DNA of 16,337 nt from Zopfochytrium polystomum (Eukaryota > Chytridiomycota > Chytridiomycetes > Chytridiales > Chytridiaceae). Numbering within the stretch: the first letter of the stretch is position 1; every line of letters starts with the position of its first letter. The position numbers were made by a program, and so were the translations under genes. Positions 8,514 through 16,337 of this stretch are shown here, piece after piece. The DNA is taken from contig JAIVFJ010000654.1 of assembly GCA_025765615.1 (NCBI GenBank), forward strand, positions 1 to 16,337. The letters are read 5' to 3'. Below the pieces are notes generated by a model. The model saw only the letters and a program-made list of their open reading frames with translations, did not search any database and was not told the DNA's origin.

Positions 8514-10783
8514 ATGGCCGCAGCATCAACCGCACCAGCAGCACCAGCAGCAGCAGCAGCGTCTTCATCGAGCAAGCCTCACGTCGTGTTCGGGTAAGAG
8601 TCGGATGGGGGAGGGGAGAGCAGACCGTGAGAGATCAGGGAGAGAGAGACGGTTGGATCGTCTCGGCTCCTCACATTTCCCTCTTGCTGACCAACCCTCC
8701 GCCCGCATGAAAAAAAAACACGAATAAACGGAAAAACACTTTGAACGACAAGCACAATGACATTCGGAACGGGTAAAGTGAACGCGCGTCGACATCTTGA
8801 TCCCTCTTTGCTCATGTGCTAGTAATTTGCAGGTTTCGGCGGCCGCATCTCCGACCTGGCTACGATGAGGGAGATTCTCGATCTGGTCAGGGCTCACGGG
8901 CACTACGAGGTTCAGTGTAGTCGTTCTACCAGTTTTTCTCCTTCTTTTTCGATTTTTTCCCCCTTTTTGTCCCTCGTCCGTAGGTTGCATGGGTCGCAGT
9001 ATTGACGATTACTATCTTGCGCAGCTCGACACCGCCAGAAGTGAGCACGCTATTCCGCACAACTACTCCTGCCCTTGGTTCATTCGTTTTCAAAATCGAG
9101 CGGCTATCCTAACCACAGTGACACGTTCTCTTCCCGTCCTTCACGCCAGTGTACTGCGGCGGCAACACTGAAGAGGTTCGTCGCCCCCCACCCCCCAGAC
9201 TGATGCATATTTGCATGTTTAACCAAAACAAAAAAATAAATAAAAACTAAATAAAAAATGAAGGTCCTCGCCCAGCTCGGCGTCACCAACAGTGACTACT
9301 TCCACATCCACACAAAGGCTTGGCCGGTCAGCCCGGGAGACCACGCGCCAGAGGTGAGGTGTGCCGCCGGGTTTCGGTCACCGAGTATGCGATCCTGTGG
9401 AGGAAAAACGGCTAAAACCTAAAAAAAAAAAAAATAAAACATCCCAAACAGAAACTGAAGGAGCAGTTCAGAACGTCGCTCAAGGCCCTCAAGACGAAAA
9501 AAGTCAAAAGTGCGTTTCCACCCTGGAACGAGCGACTTATGGTCGTTGCCCCGCCCCTTAACAATTCCCTATTAAACCAACTTCTGCCCACCCCAAATAA
9601 ACAGTCTTCTACCTGCACGCCCCCGACTACGCTACCCCGTTTGAACAAACCCTCGCCGCAGTCGACGAGCTCTACCGCCAAGGCAACCTTTGACGAGTTT
9701 GGCCTCTCAAACTACTCGGCCTGGAACGTCATGCAGATTCACTGGATCTGCAAGACGAAGGGATACGTCTTGCCAACTGTGTATCAGGGTATGTGTGTGT
9801 GTATTTGTGTGTGTGTGTGTGTGAGGGGTGAGAGGGTGAGATTGGGAGGAGGGGGCGGGAGGGTGTTTGTATCAAATCAGGATTGTGAACTGAAACGGAA
9901 CGGTCGGTTGCCTGCAGGAATGTACAACGCCCTCACCCGCGACGTCGAGAAAGAGCTCTTGCCGTGCCTCCGTGAGCTGGGCATCCGCTTCTACGTAAGG
10001 CGGGGCGGGGAGGGCTTGATTTTGGGGGCGAGTAGGGTTGCGCTGCGGTACGGTGCTCATCCGACTCGCTATTTTCGGGCCAGGCGTACAACCCGCTCTG
10101 CGGCGGCCTCCTCTCCGGAAACTTCAACTTTGACAGCGACGTCGCCGCCGGCGGGCGATTCGACCCAAAAACCGCCCAGGGCGCAATGTAAGTCGGACAT
10201 CCGCCCCCCCATCCCTGCCGTCGGTTGACCGCCCCCCCCCCCCCACCAACACTATAACCCTGCCCCCCCGAACCGACACAACATTCCCAAATCTCACGAA
10301 AACCACCCCCCTCCCTCCAAAAAAAAAACATATATATTTCTAAATAACAGCTACCGCCAGCGATTCTGGCACCACGAATACTTTTCCGCCATCGCCGCCC
10401 TCCGCGCCATCGCCGACGCCCACGCCATCCCGCTCGCCCGTATCGCCGTCCGCTGGCTGTTCCACCACTCGCTGCTGACCGCCACGGAAGGCGGTGCTGA
10501 CGCGGTTGCTGATTGGCGCCTCGTCGGTGACCCATGCGAGGGATAATTTGCTTGCGTGTGAGGAGGGGCCGTTGCCGGAGGTAAGGTGCAAGTTGAGGGA
10601 GTGGGGGAGGGGAGGGTAAAGTGGGGTCGGAGGACGGATACGCTGACCATGAACAAACCACAACGGCAGGAGATCGTTAAGGCCCTCGACGACGCGTACC
10701 AAAAGACGCGCGGCGCGCAGGTCAGCTATTTCAAGTGGACTGCGGCGGTCAAGTCCGACCGCCCAAAGGCACCCGCGGAGTGA
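8514..10783 (+). CDS. Aldo-keto reductase, AKR7 / aflatoxin B1-aldehyde reductase type
   Basis: NADPH-dependent cytosolic reduction of aldehydes and ketones. Spliced protein about 357 residues, normal for AKR7. After an Ala-rich start (ATG in good context, ACCATGG) comes KPHVVFGTMTFGTGFGG. The catalytic tetrad is complete: Asp61 and Tyr66 in ELDTARMY, Lys91 in IHTKAWP, His127 in FYLHAPD; spacing 5-25-36 fits the family. Also GLSNYSAWNV, PTVYQGMYNALTR and FYAYNPLCGGLLSGNF. Twelve exons: 8514-8593, 8753-8772, 8833-8909, 9025-9040, 9150-9175, 9264-9353, 9452-9509, 9605-9788, 9918-9994, 10084-10187, 10351-10580, 10670-10783. All junctions agree in phase once two extra bases are ignored (one at about 9687 and one T at 10506-10507), both within conserved protein. 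Exons 2, 4 and 5 are 20, 16 and 26 nt. Donors at 8910 (GTTCAG) and 9176 (GTTCGT) are weak. A TATA box and two TGACNNNGC elements lie upstream. Confidence 0.93.
9789..9823 (+). repeat. (GT)n microsatellite at a splice donor
   Basis: Intron 8 of the reductase gene opens with GTATGTGTGTGTGTATTTGT and continues as GT dinucleotides. The repeat therefore includes the 5' splice site itself. Confidence 0.9.
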
Positions 10784-11255
10784 GAGGCGAACGCGCGTGA
10801 GGGCGAACAACGGAGGTGGTCGGTTTGTAGGAGGGAGGGCGTTTGCTTTGTCAGGCGCTTCTCTCCTGGATCGACCCTTGCTTTCATTTACAGCACTACC
10901 ACTTCTATTTCTTTTTCTGGCGAACGAAGCTCGTTTTTTCGTTACGTCAGCGTTTATTCAATTCTCGTTCGTGTCGTGTTCCGACAATGACCCTACAAAA
11001 AAAAAAATAAAAAAAAAAAAAATAACAACGGCCCCCCACGATTCACGAAAACGCGATCGATGTAGAGTTTTGGGGCTCGGGAGGATTTGCACGACAAGTG
11101 GCCACGCAAAGGGGGCAAAAAGGAGATACCGCAAATGAATTCGAGACTGGAGTGAAATGGGAAAAAATGGATTGAAGGGAGGGAAAGGGACTTGATGTGA
11201 GGGGAAACTGCGTACAAGGTGATTGCGCGTTATGCGCTGCATCACATACAAACAC

Positions 11256-11290
<35 letters not shown>
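10784..11290. other. Convergent spacer between reductase and DUF1996 genes
   Basis: The 3' ends of two genes face each other here. It contains A-rich DNA at 10997-11026 (with AATAAA-like hexamers on the + strand) and ends in a CA microsatellite. No gene seen. Confidence 0.6.

Positions 11291-11295
<5 letters not shown>
11249..11295. repeat. (CA)n microsatellite
   Basis: About 45 bases of CA dinucleotides with a GC interruption near the left end. It lies at or just beyond the probable 3' end of the minus-strand DUF1996 gene; read through on that strand it gives a Cys-Val run that is probably not translated. Confidence 0.95.
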
Positions 11296-11298
<3 letters not shown>

Positions 11299-11299
11299 A

Positions 11300-13898
11300 G
11301 CAAGACACTCCCCCTCCGTGCCGCGTCGCGCGGGCCCTACGAATCACCCGCCCCTTCGCCCTCGGCCGGCACTTCCGCCCACCCTCCACCGTCGTCGAGG
11401 CCGCGTCCGTCTCCGGCGCCGACGAATAGCCGAACCCCGGCGACGGCGATTGTGCTGCGGTGGTGGCGGGCGGTGGTTGGGGGCGCGGGGTCGGCGGAGG
11501 GGGAGGGTGGGGTTGTGACGGGGCTTGGCGGTGGTGGTGGTGGTGGCGGCGGCGGCGGCGTGGTTGGGGTGATAAGGGGTGTCGACGGTGTGGTGGACGG
11601 GGTTGTGGGTGGGGGTGGCGAGGTTGGCGGGGTGCTTGTGGTTGTGAGTTGGGGTGGTGGCCGAGGTATCCGGTGCGGGGTGGTGGTTGGTTAAACGAGG
11701 GTGGTGCGGAGGGTGGTTGGCAAGGGGTTTGCGGGTGCCGACGTCGTCGGGTTGTTGTTGGTGGTGTTGTTTGTTGTTGTTGTTGCGGTTGAGGAGGTTG
11801 CGGTGGGCGAGGGGGAAACTGTGGAGGGTGGGGTGGAGGGTGAGGAGTTGGCGGAGGTGGGGTTGTTTGCTGGGGTTGGTGGGGAAGGTTGGTTGAGAGA
11901 TGGAGGTGGGGGTGCTTGTAATTGGGATTGGTTGTGGGCGTGGTGGTGGCGGTGGTGCTGGTGGTTAGGACTGACGGAGGGATGGATGACGTGAGTGCGG
12001 GTAGCGTGGAAGGTGGTGCGCTGGAGAAAGAGCTTGGCGAGGAGCTGGTAGGTGATGTTGGCGAGGGGGAGATGTTGGCTGTGCTGCTCGTGGTGGTGGG
12101 GGTGTTTCCAGAGTTGGTCGCCGAATCGAAGCTGGATGAGAAGCTGGAGGTAACCACAGCAGATGCGCTGGGCGCAGAGCTTGTGGTCGAGCCGACGGGA
12201 GGTGCTGAAGAGGAACTGGAGCTCAAGATTGAGCTGGTCGTTTGGAACGATTGGCTGGCGTTGATAAGGAACACAGTCAAGACCCTCATAAAAACTTGCA
12301 GATCCGCCAAGAACGCACTCACCTCGGATCCGTCAAATCCGGCGCATTGCACGTCCCAACAAACGGTGTCGCCTGCACCGGGTTGCACCCCGGCAGCCTT
12401 CCGACGGCGAATGGCATCACGCTCCCCTTCGCGTCGTCGTACACCACCGTCTCCTGCCTCCCCGCGACCGCGGCGTCCGTCACCCGGCACGCGTCCTGGA
12501 CCGCGGGAGCCTGGAAAAAGTTGTCCCGGATGTACTTGCAGTTGGACGGGTCGAAGAACCCGAAGGACCCGCCGTAGTCGCACGTGTCGATTATCGTTTG
12601 GAGGACGCCCGGTTGCCAGCCGTTGAGGAAGTCCTGGTGGAGGGGGATGCGTTAGATAGGGAAGTGGTCGTTTGAGAGGGGGGGAGGGGGGAGGAGAGAG
12701 CCTCACAACGTGGAAACTTAGCCCCGTCGTGTCGCCCGTTGAGAGGACGAAGCGAGGCTCGTCGCGGTTGGCGTGGAAAGGGTAGCGGTTCAGGTCGCCG
12801 GCGTGGAAAAGAACCTCGATGAAGATTTTCACTGTGTTGTAAACCGAGGAAAAAAAAAACAAAAAAACGTGAGTTTGGTTGTCGTTGGATGAGACCAGAG
12901 GCCGCGCACCTAGCCGCGTCGGGTGGGTCGACGGGCAGTCCCCTCCATCGAACGCGATTGTCCCGTCGTTGTTGAACGCATAGGAAACGTGCGACTGTCC
13001 GAAGGATTGAGGGGCTGGTCGGTTAACCAAAAACCAGGGGGGGTGGGGGTTATCCACCAAAAGAAACAAAACACTCACCTGATCCCGCGCAAACCCCCTC
13101 CCGTCCGCGCACACCGGAAACTGCACCTGCGCCCTCACGTCCCCCTCGCAGTCCTGCGGTATCCCCGCCCCCTCCCCGTTCCCCGGGTTCTCCCGCCCGA
13201 TGCAGATCCACCCCACCGCCCGCTCCACCTGAGTCCCCCCTTGCCCCCGCCGCGTGTAGTTCCCCGCGATCATACCGAACCCTCGCGGGAACTCGTGGTT
13301 GTATAGGTTGCCGCGCGTCTCGTAGTAGGTCGTGATGCCCGCGGGGATGTAGGTGTAGGTGTTGTTCGGGTTGATGTAGAAGAGGGAGGGGTACCAGTAG
13401 CTTAGGACGGGGGTGGGTGGGTCAGTGGGAACTGCGGTGAATGTGGAGGGTTGGGGGCTTACTCGGACTTGTCCGCGCTGACCGCGCACGACGTGCACCC
13501 CGACGCCCGCAGCGCGTCGAACCCCGCCGTCGGCGAGAACCCGGAGGCCCCCACCACAGTGTGCGCGTGCGACGACGTCGCGCCGGGCGACACCACTGAC
13601 GAGAGAGAGAGAGTTCAGGCGGGGGAAAAGGGGTCTGGGTCAGTGATCATCGAAAGAATCACCAGGAAATAGAGAAGAAACAAAAAAACCAGAGGGCTGC
13701 TTTCTCACGCGGGTCGATCCGCGCCGCGTCCAGCACCGCCGAGCATCCCTGCCGGAACACCTGTCCGAGCTGCGCGGGGTCGCCGCGGCGCCGGCGGCGG
13801 GCGGCGGAGGCGGTTGCGGCAACGTGGTGAACGCCGCCGCCGTCGGCGAGGACGGCGACGGCAAAGGCAAGGGCGAGGACGGCAGGCAGGCGGCGCAT
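11300..13898 (-). CDS. Secreted DUF1996-domain protein with Ser/Thr/Pro-rich tail
   Basis: DUF1996 is a fungal extracellular domain of unknown biochemical role. Start ATG at 13896-13898; signal peptide MRRLPAVLALAFAVAVLA. Exons (minus): 13898-13709, 13595-13463, 13400-13079, 12994-12910, 12831-12707, 12633-12323, then 12254 downward; all phases agree and domain exons 1-6 need no frame correction. Family landmarks in order: ARIDPLVSPGATSSHAHTVV, GCTSCAVSADKSDYWYPSLF, FPRGFGMIAGN, AQVQFPVCADG, SHVSYAF, GGDCPSTHPTRL, FVLSTGDTTGLSFHVDFLNG, and a Cys-rich end, about 388 residues. Exon 7 gives a Ser/Thr-rich linker (FQTTSSILSSSSSSAPP onward), then Pro/His/Arg-rich low complexity; a mucin-like O-glycosylated stalk is likely. 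The 3' end is uncertain: the domain's frame stays open past 11300, perhaps ending near RKCRPRAKGRVIRRARATR, while another frame richer in Ser/Thr stops near 11692. Frame errors in the tail may confuse this. Confidence 0.87.
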
Positions 13899-13950
13899 GC
13901 GGGGGAAAGTCGATTGGTTGGATAGGCGGGTAGAAGGAGGAACTGTCCCG

Positions 13951-13962
13951 CTTTTTTTATGG
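13951..13962 (-). promoter_or_regulatory. TATA-like element of the DUF1996 gene
   Basis: On the minus strand CCATAAAAAAAG lies about 53 bases upstream of the ATG at 13898. Distance and sequence fit a TATA element with a short leader. Inference only. Confidence 0.4.
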
Positions 13963-14415
13963 TGGAATTTTCAAAGTCCGATAGGAATAACCCACTCAAC
14001 CCTTGCCTGTCTTTTGGCGCCACCAGCCCCCGTACCCGTACCCCCCACCCCCGTTTTGGGCAAAAATAAAAAGCAGGCTCGGCCGGGTAGCCACCGGGAC
14101 TCCCATCAACACCGCAGCCGCCGGGAGAACCGCTTCGAGCAGAACACAACAAGCGATCGGGCGAATCACGCAAATAGTCAAGTGCGAGCATAAATGCGAG
14201 TGGCGTTGTTTCGATGCCCAAAAGTGAGCGAGTGAAGTGAGCGAGTGAATGGATCAAAGCGATCGGGGCGCACGCAATTGTTCAAAGCACAAAGTCCAAG
14301 TGACACCCCCGGAAACGAACCCGAAAGAGGAAAAAGAACTCGACAGTGAACGAGCGCGATACGAACAGTGAGAAAACGACTGCCAAACGTCGACGAAGCA
14401 ACTTCTGCAATCACT

Positions 14416-14429
14416 CCCCCCCCCCCCCC
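14416..14429. repeat. Run of 14 C
   Basis: Uninterrupted C14, ten bases from the MFS stop codon (14439-14441, minus strand). The true length is likely to be uncertain in any assembly. Confidence 0.95.
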
Positions 14430-14438
14430 ACAGACCAA

Positions 14439-16337
14439 TTACATCTTCTTGAACACGCTCCGATCCTGAATAACGCGCACCGCCAGCACGAACCCGGCCG
14501 CGATCAGCGACAGCACGCCAGAGTAGAAGATCGCCGGCCGGTACGCGCCGATCCCGCCCTCCGGCCCGCCGTACGCTTGCAGGAGGTACCCCGCGATCGG
14601 GGAGCCGAGGAAGTACCCGGGCATCCAGAAGAAGAAGACTGTGTGATGTTTTGCGTGTGTGTGAGAGGAGGTGGTGAGAAAGAAGGGGGAATAGGGAAGG
14701 AAGCGTACTTAGACTGAAGAACTGGTTGAGGTTGCGGCTACCAAAGACGTTGGCGATTGTTCCTGGAAACAGGCTGAACATGCCGCCTGGTGAGGGGAGG
14801 TTTTTTTTTGGGGGGGTACCGCGAAAGTAGAAGAGTGCGGTTACTTTCGGCGCTAGGTGCAAAACAAACTGCCCTACCTGCGCACAGCCCGTTCACAATT
14901 GCGAAAACGACCCTGCATGGTGGTTATCGATGGTTAAAATTTTGAACTAGTAGATTCTCAGCACGGCGATGTTGTCGTCACAAGGAATGAGAGAAAAGGA
15001 AGGTATGCGTACAGCGGCGCGACCGACGTGGCCAGCGGCCAAATGACGAGCGTCGAAACGCCGACGAGAAAGAGACACACGACCAAGCTGTTGAGGCTGC
15101 CGAGAAGCAAGTCTGCAAACACCCCAAACCCGAACCGGCCCACTGCGCTCGAGAGGTTAAACCCTGTTTCGTGCGACGGTCAGGGGGTCGATTTTGCAAG
15201 AATAGCGGGGTCTGTTCAACAGGAAAAGGAAGATCTCGTACCGGCGAGAACGAGCGACGACATGGACGTGCTGAGGCCCACGCTGTTGGCGTAGAGGGGG
15301 AGGAAGAAAGGCGGGACAAAGAGGGGAATAGGGCGATCGAGCTGCCAACGAGGAGAAGGATGAACCGCTTGTCCTTGAATGCGGTCCTGCACACAAAACA
15401 ACCAAACGAACACCATTCAATGGGGGGGTTTTTTTTTTTTTTGAAAACTTTACAAATGCGGCAAAAAAACAATCTCTCACCCCACTGCAACGACTTTCTG
15501 TTTGTAGAAAAAACGGGCTCCGGCTGCGATCGTGACTTCAGCACGAGCGCGGCAGGCAGGTTCAGCGCGAGGAAATGCACCCGACTATCCGCAGCGTCCA
15601 CGCCAGGTCCGTCGCCTCGAGCAGCTGCGCCGTGATGATGCTGAACACGGCGCCGCCCACCCCGGCGCCGGAGAAGACGATGCCGGTGCTGGGATGCAGT
15701 GCGTGTGCGAACAACACGAAAAAAATTAGAGAGCAGGAAGGTCCTTATTTATCGTTACGCACGCGAGGTTCCGCCGCCGTAGGAAGTAAGTCGCTGGCAG
15801 CATCGCCGAAGCGTAAAAGCAGAGCGATTGACCGAGGCCGAACAAGAATCCTGGAGGGTCCGCGTGAGTTTTTTTTTTTTTTTTTTTTTTGCGTGCGCAG
15901 AACAGTGACGAACCTTCGGTCATTATCAGCCCCGCCACGCTGTGGGTGCAAAAGCTGGCGAGGACGGGACCGACGGCGGCGAGGATGCTGCCGACGAGCG
16001 CGACGCGGCGCTAGGGGAGCGTCAGTACAATGAAATCTGATGCGAGGGGGTGCAGAATTCAAAATGAGGAGAATCCTCAACTGGTCCGCGCCGCGACGAG
16101 TCGCGCACCGGGCAGAGCGATCACGGATTCGACACTGGCCTGCACCGAGCCTATCCACACCAGAGTCGACGCTGGCGCCAACCCCTCTGCCACGAGGCGG
16201 TCCTGAAGAACACCCCCTAGAGAAAATTGTCGAAAGAGCGCTGTAGTGAACTGCGGCCCACCCGGGTTCCTCCTGTTCACTCTCACATGATAGATCCCGC
16301 CGACCGTAGTGAGAAACAGCGTGAAGCACGCGCGACC
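14439..16337 (-). CDS. MFS transporter, monocarboxylate-carrier (SLC16/MCT)-like, 5' partial
   Basis: A plasma- or organelle-membrane carrier of the MCT-like MFS branch; substrate not predictable. Exons (minus): 16337-16287, 16216-16082, 16010-15914, 15850-15763, 15688-about 15514, 15386-15242, 15163-15013, 14912-14878, 14786-14709, 14638-14439, stop TAA. Landmarks: FTLFLTTVGGIYH, VLQDRLVAEGLAPASTLVWI, RRVALVGSILAAVGPVLASF, GFLFGLGQSLCFYASAMLPA, TGIVFSGAGVGGAVFS, PLFVPPFFLPLYANSVGLS, GFNLSSAVGRFGFGVFADLL (signature loop), FAIVNGLCAGGMFSLFPGTI, WMPGYFLGSPIAGYLL, then a short basic tail FKKM. About eleven to twelve spans are covered. Phases agree from exon 6 to 10 and from 3 to 5; single-base corrections are needed near 15580 and 15324, and phase does not match at the first two junctions. 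Exon 8 is only 35 nt. The N-terminal cytosolic part lies beyond the window. Confidence 0.9.
15869..15890. repeat. T-run in MFS intron
   Basis: About 22 consecutive T on the + strand (A on the coding strand) inside the intron 15851-15913 of the MFS gene. It takes up about a third of this short intron. Confidence 0.9.

Larger units (their letters stand above)
13899..14438. other. Upstream region of the DUF1996 gene
   Basis: Spacer between the MFS stop and the DUF1996 start, both genes on the minus strand. It holds a TATA-like element close to the start, a GAGCGAGTGAA duplication at about 14226-14249 and a run of 14 C at 14416-14429 just past the MFS stop. No gene supported. Confidence 0.6.

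Noticed and set aside
9539..10228. 229-codon + strand frame as a separate gene
   Set aside because: Contains the shifted part of reductase exon 8 and then intron 8 read as a Cys-Val run. Part of the reductase gene.
10958..13498. 846-codon minus-strand open frame taken as one protein
   Set aside because: It reads through at least four introns of the DUF1996 gene and through the CA repeat as a Cys-Val run. Only parts of it (exons 3, 4 and 7) are real coding frame.
1..16337. Secondary-metabolite or detoxification gene cluster
   Set aside because: A reductase and an MFS carrier occur together, but there is no core synthase, no other tailoring enzyme and no regulator in the window, and the carrier is of the MCT-like type, not a typical drug exporter.

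Overview
The window is nuclear DNA of a fungus. The evidence is a set of genes split by short GT-AG introns (about 60-165 nt), a DUF1996 secreted protein (a family known essentially from fungi), a fungal AKR7-type reductase and an SLC16-like MFS carrier. Coding DNA is strongly GC-rich, while spacers carry many simple repeats. A zoosporic or other early-diverging fungus would fit, but that placement is inference and I would not go below kingdom with confidence.

Layout. 1-649: non-coding, with poly-T and poly-A tracts and one imperfect hairpin. 650-2560 (+): multi-spanning membrane protein of unknown family. 2561-3757: spacer with CT, CA and AGAC repeats. 3758-5039 (+): secreted pepsin-like (A1 family) protein, intronless. 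5040-5441: spacer with a GT microsatellite. 5442-6673: a less GC-rich segment with orphan open frames and perhaps one spliced gene. 6674-8513: long upstream region of the next gene, with CAAT and ACAG repeats and a TATA box. 8514-10783 (+): aldo-keto reductase of the aflatoxin-aldehyde-reductase type, 12 exons. 10784-11290: convergent spacer with a CA microsatellite. About 11300-13898 (-): DUF1996 secreted protein with a Ser/Thr/Pro-rich tail. 13899-14438: its promoter spacer. 14439 to beyond 16337 (-): MFS carrier, ten exons visible, 5' end outside the window.

The genes look like ordinary neighbours, not one pathway. Two encode predicted secreted proteins (protease-like, DUF1996), two encode membrane proteins, and one is a cytosolic carbonyl reductase. 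No mobile element, CRISPR array, tRNA or rRNA was seen.

The most important caution concerns reading frames. Four of the five recognisable genes need single-base frame corrections inside conserved coding sequence: 2 in the reductase, about 3-4 in the MFS gene, 9 in the protease-like gene and at least 3 in the first membrane protein. The protein sequence is otherwise well kept. Uncorrected indels in the assembly are the simplest explanation, so splice sites and lengths given here are read from protein conservation and phase and are approximate where noted. I did not find a convincing undescribed biological system. The best leads are the microexons of the reductase, the altered first active-site motif of the protease-like protein and the unidentified membrane protein.
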